Positions 46,544 to 50,127 of a stretch of DNA of 50,127 nt are shown piece after piece (the first letter of the stretch is position 1; each line of letters begins with the position of its first letter). The notes under the pieces are model-generated. The model had not been told where the DNA came from, did not search any database, and saw only the letters and a program-made list of their open reading frames with translations. A program made the position numbers and the translations under genes. Source of the DNA: Pseudonocardia bannensis (GTDB taxonomy: Bacteria; Actinomycetota; Actinomycetes; Mycobacteriales; Pseudonocardiaceae); NCBI RefSeq assembly GCF_012911875.1, contig NZ_JAAXKZ010000031.1:1-50127 (forward strand), written 5' to 3'.

Positions 46544-48490
46544 ATGGCGCTCCTGGGCAGCCTCGCGGAACGAGACGATGAAGTCCTCGACGGCGGGCCG
46601 GCGGGTCATCCGCCAGTAGTCGAGCAGTCGCCACGGCGTGTTGGTGACGACCCGGCCGCGCGCGTTGCGGTACCAGGTGTCCATCCCGCGGTGCGTCCAG
46701 ATCATTCGCTCGTGCGCCGCGTCGACCCGGGCGTTGTACTCCTCGAAGACCTCCGGCCGGCACTCGATCGCCGCGATGTCCCGCTCGATCATCGTGATGA
46801 GCAGGCGGATGACGTAGTTGACCTGGCACTCGGTGTGGAAGATGACGCTGCCGCCGTGGCCGAGGTTGGTGTTCGGCCCGTAGAGCAGGAAGAGGTTGGG
46901 GAAGCCGGGCACGGTCATGCCGAGATAGGCCCGCGCGTCGTCCTCACCCCACAGCTCGCGCAGCGACCGCCCGCCGACGCCTCGGACGTCCATCGGGTAG
47001 AGCATCCGCTTGCTCTGGAACCCGGTGGCGAACACCAGCACGTCCAACTGGTGACGGTTCCCGTCCGCGGTCACCACGGCGTCGCCGTCGATCCGCTGCA
47101 CGTCCTCGGTCACCAGCCGCACGTCGTCCCGGGCGATCGTGCGGTACCAGTCGTTGTCCATGAGAATCCGCTTGCCGTAGGGCGGGTAGGTCGGAACGAC
47201 CTTGTCCCAGAGGTCCTCGCGGCCGGCGAGCTGCTCGTGGATGTAGCGGGTGAAGAAGCGGCGGTGCTTGTCGTTGGTCGCGTTGATCGCCCGGTCGGGG
47301 TGCGGCCAGTCCGGGTCGATCTGTAGCGACGGGTGCAGCTTGTCGTTGAACATCCACAGCAGCCGCATCCGGTACCAGGTGGCGTAGTAGGGAACCTGCT
47401 CCATCAGCAGCCGGGTCCCGTCCTGCACCGGCCGCAGGTAGTTCGGGTTCGGCGCCACCCACTGCGGGGACCGTTGGAACACCACCACCTCTGCAGGAGT
47501 GCCGGCGATGGACGGGACGATCTGCATCGCGCTCGCCCCGGTGCCCAGGACCCCGACGCGCTTGCCGGCGAGGTCGACGTCGTGGTGCCAGCGGGCGGAG
47601 TGGAAGGCCGGGCCGGGGAAGGTCTCCAGCCCCGGGACCGTCGGCATCTGTGGCCGGTTGAGCTGGCCGACCGAGCTGATGACGACGTCGGCGCGGTAGG
47701 CCCGGGTCGCGCCGTCGGTCTCGCGTGCCACCACCTCCCAGCGCTGCGCCGCGGCGTCGAAGGTCGCGGAGACCACCTCGGTGCCGAACCGGACGTCGCG
47801 CAGGATCCCGTGCCGTTCCGCGACGCCGCGCAGGTAGTCGAGGATCTCCCCTTGTTTGGCGTAGTAGCGCGACCAGCCGGGGTGGGGGTCGAAGGAGAAC
47901 GAGTACAGGTGGCTGGGCGTGTCGACCCCGGCACCCGGATAGTCGTTCTCCAGCCACGTCCCGCCGACGGTGTCGTTCTTCTCCAGCACGACGTAGGGGA
48001 TGCCCAGCTCGTGCAGTTTGATCGCCGCGCAGATCCCCGAGATGCCGGCGCCGATCACCACGACCCGGAAGTCCGCCAGCTTGCGCCGCGGCGGCCCGTC
48101 GGTCCACCGGGCGTCTCGTCGGCGGAACCCCGCCTCCTCGGCCATCATCGGTGCGTACTCGTCAGGCACGGGCTCGCCCATGCAGACGCTGAGCATCTCA
48201 ACGATCCGCTGGTCGCTCAGCGGCGTCGGGGTGGAGATCTGGCCGTCACGCCACCGGCGCAGCACGTCCCACGCCGCCGCCCGCACCTCGGCCTGCCGGG
48301 AGGGGGACAGGCCGCCGGTGTCGTTGTCGTCGAGCGCCTTCGTCCGGTCGGGCCGGTAGGGCTCCTCGAGCCAGGAGCGGTCGCCGGTGAGGTGTGCGAG
48401 GACCATGAGCAGGGTCGGGAGGTTCGCGCACTCCAGCGCGGCCCGCAGCTCCTCGTCGCTTGCGTCCATCCGGTTCGGATGTGCTGTCAC
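46535..48490 (-). CDS. Baeyer-Villiger monooxygenase (4-hydroxyacetophenone monooxygenase-like)
   Basis: A 651-residue class B flavin monooxygenase that converts ketones to esters with NADPH and O2. GTG 48490 has a GGAGG site; the longer frame is spurious. An N-terminal helical extension of about 135 residues (ALECANLPTLLMVLAHLTGD, SPSRQAEVRAAAWDVLRRW) is the hallmark of the HAPMO subgroup. The FAD site VVIGAGISGICAAIKL is near residue 145, the BVMO fingerprint FPGPAFHSARWHHD near residue 290, and the NADPH site VGVLGTGASAMQIVPS follows. It is the third gene after an alcohol dehydrogenase and an esterase on the same strand, which suggests ketone to ester to alcohol plus acid. Confidence 0.93.
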   Translation of the reverse strand: MTAHPNRMDASDEELRAALECANLPTLLMVLAHLTGDRSWLEEPYRPDRTKALDDNDTGGLSPSRQAEVRAAAWDVLRRWRDGQISTPTPLSDQRIVEMLSVCMGEPVPDEYAPMMAEEAGFRRRDARWTDGPPRRKLADFRVVVIGAGISGICAAIKLHELGIPYVVLEKNDTVGGTWLENDYPGAGVDTPSHLYSFSFDPHPGWSRYYAKQGEILDYLRGVAERHGILRDVRFGTEVVSATFDAAAQRWEVVARETDGATRAYRADVVISSVGQLNRPQMPTVPGLETFPGPAFHSARWHHDVDLAGKRVGVLGTGASAMQIVPSIAGTPAEVVVFQRSPQWVAPNPNYLRPVQDGTRLLMEQVPYYATWYRMRLLWMFNDKLHPSLQIDPDWPHPDRAINATNDKHRRFFTRYIHEQLAGREDLWDKVVPTYPPYGKRILMDNDWYRTIARDDVRLVTEDVQRIDGDAVVTADGNRHQLDVLVFATGFQSKRMLYPMDVRGVGGRSLRELWGEDDARAYLGMTVPGFPNLFLLYGPNTNLGHGGSVIFHTECQVNYVIRLLITMIERDIAAIECRPEVFEEYNARVDAAHERMIWTHRGMDTWYRNARGRVVTNTPWRLLDYWRMTRRPAVEDFIVSFREAAQERHPA

Positions 48491-48567
48491 GGTGATGACG
48501 CCTCCATGTGTGGGCCGGGCACCGCGGGCATCCGCCGGCGTCAGCGGTTGCGGATGCCGGGCCCGGG

Positions 48568-49524
48568 TCAGTGCTCGACGGTGCGTACGCCGGTGCGGCG
48601 CAGGAATTCGTCGATCGTCCGCAGACCCTCTGCGTGACAGGGGTGGGTCGGTAGCTGCAGGAATCCGTGCGGCGCACCGGGTACGACCACGAACTCGTGG
48701 TGCACGGCGGCCGCAGTGAGCCGGTCGGCCAGCGCTGCCGACTCGGCGAACAGCGGGTCGCGCTCGCCCGCGAGGATCAGGGTGGGCGGGAAGCCGGCGC
48801 AGTAGCGCTCGGGATGGAGCCGGGGATCGTCGAGCCGCCGGCGGGCGTCCTCCGGCTCGAGGTAGAGCTGCGTGGCTGGGTCGGGCCCGCCGAGGAGGTC
48901 GGCGAGTACCGGCAGGGCGCGGTGCACGTCGTAGATGCCATAGCACAGCAGCGCCGCGGCGACGGCGCCGGCGCGCCCGGTCGCCAGTGCCGCCGCGGCC
49001 AGGTTCGCCCCGGCGGAGTCGCCGCCGACGAGCAGCCGGGACGGGTCGCCGCCGTGGGCTGCGGCGTGGTCGCGCGCCCAGTCGATCGCGTGCACGGTGT
49101 CCTCGACCGCGGCCGGGAAGCGGTGCCTCGGCGCCCGCCGGTAGTCGACGACGATGGTCAGCAGGCCCAGCGCCGCGAGGTCAGCAGCCAACCGGCGGTG
49201 AGTCGACGGCGCGCCCATCACCCAGGCTCCGCCGTGCAGGTACACCAGGGTGGGGAACGGCGGTTCGCCGAACGGCCGGTACACATCCGCCGTGACCCGC
49301 CACCCCGCCATCTCACGCACGGGCACCTGGTGGATCACCGCGGCGACCGGGGGCAACCTCTGGTTGATGTAGGCGTCGAAGGAGGCCAGCAGGTCACGCA
49401 CCGAGCCGGACCGGGGCAGGGCGAGGGTGAGCTGAAACTCCAGCAGCTCAGGCGGGAGCTCGACCGCCGCTCCGTCTCCCGGGGGCGGAGCACCGGGGCC
49501 GACCCCCGAGAGACGGAGGGTCAT
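48568..49524 (-). CDS. Hormone-sensitive-lipase-type esterase
   Basis: A 318-residue alpha/beta hydrolase of the HSL family. The oxyanion motif is VYLHGGAWVMG (about residue 95) and the nucleophile is in GGDSAGANLAAAAL (about 168). The acid is in GERDPLFAESAALADRL and the His in PGAPHGFLQLPTHP. ATG 49524 begins 1 nt after the stop of the alcohol dehydrogenase gene, so the two are coupled. Placed before the BVMO gene, it probably hydrolyses the ester the BVMO makes. Confidence 0.9.
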   Translation of the reverse strand: MTLRLSGVGPGAPPPGDGAAVELPPELLEFQLTLALPRSGSVRDLLASFDAYINQRLPPVAAVIHQVPVREMAGWRVTADVYRPFGEPPFPTLVYLHGGAWVMGAPSTHRRLAADLAALGLLTIVVDYRRAPRHRFPAAVEDTVHAIDWARDHAAAHGGDPSRLLVGGDSAGANLAAAALATGRAGAVAAALLCYGIYDVHRALPVLADLLGGPDPATQLYLEPEDARRRLDDPRLHPERYCAGFPPTLILAGERDPLFAESAALADRLTAAAVHHEFVVVPGAPHGFLQLPTHPCHAEGLRTIDEFLRRTGVRTVEH

Positions 49525-49525
49525 C

Positions 49526-50127
49526 TCAGTAGGCCCGTTCGAGGATGGAGATGACGTCGGCCTCGTCGGTGACCGGGCGTGGGTTGGAGGCCACGATGAG
49601 GTCGGCCATGGCGTCGTGGGCCAGGGCCGGGAACTCCGAGGGTTCCACGCCGATGTCGCGCAGCCGGGTCGGTAGCCCGAGCGAGGCGATGAATTGGCGC
49701 ACCAGTTCGCCGGCGCCGGCGTCCGGGTCGGTGGTGACCCCGGCGGCGTCGGCGAAGATCTCGGCGATGCGGGCCTGCGGTTCCCGGGTGTGGTCGAGGT
49801 TGAACTCGAGCACCGACGGCAGCATCACGCAGGAGGTGATGCCGTGCGGGACACCGCATCGGGCGCCGAGTTGATGGCCGATGCCGTGGCTGAGCCCCAG
49901 GTTCACATTGGTCAGCCCGAAGATCGACTGCCAGGCCGCCACCTGGCACTGGGTGGCCGCGTACAGGTCGGTCTCGTCGCGCGCGGAGACGGGCAGGTAC
50001 CGGGTCAGCCTCCGCAGCGCGTCCGCGCACAGCGCGTCGGTCACCGGCTGCGCGGTGGTCGAGCACAGCGCCTCGACCGCGTGGTCGACCGACCGCATCC
50101 CGGTGGAGGCCCACAGGTCCCGCGGGG
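49526..50127 (-). CDS. Iron-containing alcohol dehydrogenase, partial (5' end beyond the window)
   Basis: The C-terminal 200 residues of a group III (iron-dependent) alcohol dehydrogenase or maleylacetate reductase-like enzyme; the frame stays open to the right edge. The metal-binding region RSVDHAVEALCSTTA and the signature GLSHGIGHQLGARCGVPHG with its two spaced His residues are clear. NAD(P)+-dependent oxidation of the alcohol substrate or of the alcohol released by the esterase would complete the ketone pathway (inference). Confidence 0.9.
   Translation of the reverse strand, partial: PRDLWASTGMRSVDHAVEALCSTTAQPVTDALCADALRRLTRYLPVSARDETDLYAATQCQVAAWQSIFGLTNVNLGLSHGIGHQLGARCGVPHGITSCVMLPSVLEFNLDHTREPQARIAEIFADAAGVTTDPDAGAGELVRQFIASLGLPTRLRDIGVEPSEFPALAHDAMADLIVASNPRPVTDEADVISILERAY

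Overview
The window is high-GC (roughly 70% or more) actinobacterial DNA. GTG and TTG starts, ATGA/GTGA gene overlaps, terminators without U-tracts, SARP, Scr1 and SelO genes and a rox gene with its rifamycin-associated element all suggest Pseudonocardiaceae, most likely Pseudonocardia or a relative. This is inference from gene content; no rRNA is present. Much of the window is accessory DNA in which broken genes and insertion-sequence scars separate intact modules.

Left third (1-18.3 kb). A leftward conjugation operon (about 6660 to 17) encodes small proteins, a membrane protein, a VirD4/TraG-type coupling ATPase and a second, N-terminally altered copy of that ATPase. It diverges from a DUF6879 gene and an Scr1-type regulator. 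An IS with 23-bp perfect terminal inverted repeats sits at the end of the regulator. Next come an HTH/PIN toxin-antitoxin pair, a 3'-truncated FAD-linked oxidase, a vapBC pair, a TetR plus glycosyltransferase pair, an IS5 remnant, and rox (rifampicin monooxygenase) with its palindromic element. The rox frame runs into a tRNA 3'-end sequence plus terminator that looks like an integration attachment site.

Middle (18.3-35 kb). selO, the tail of an ABC ATPase gene, a large SARP/AfsR-like regulator, a degraded TMEM175-like gene, an alpha/beta hydrolase, a methyltransferase and a frameshifted FAD-linked oxidase precede a copper operon. That operon holds a CopZ-like chaperone, an internally deleted flavoprotein, a small membrane protein, a CopA-type ATPase with an added tandem extracytoplasmic domain, and a DUF6010-like membrane protein. 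Fragments of an IS1380 transposase and an acyl-CoA ligase follow.

Right (34.3-50.1 kb). A TetR gene diverges from a nine-gene, fully overlapping or nearly overlapping operon for aromatic-ring degradation: meta-cleavage hydrolase, LigA, LigB, Rieske ferredoxin, ring-hydroxylating oxygenase alpha and beta, dihydrodiol dehydrogenase, nitronate-monooxygenase-like flavoprotein and acyl-CoA ligase. A perfect palindrome lies just before its first gene. After 1.3 kb of gene debris come a luciferase-like flavin monooxygenase with a near-consensus promoter, a GntR/FCD regulator, and a leftward Fe-ADH, esterase and Baeyer-Villiger monooxygenase set that suggests ketone to ester to alcohol/acid catabolism. 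The ring dioxygenase operon lacks a ferredoxin reductase and lower-pathway hydratase/aldolase within the window, so it must borrow these from elsewhere.
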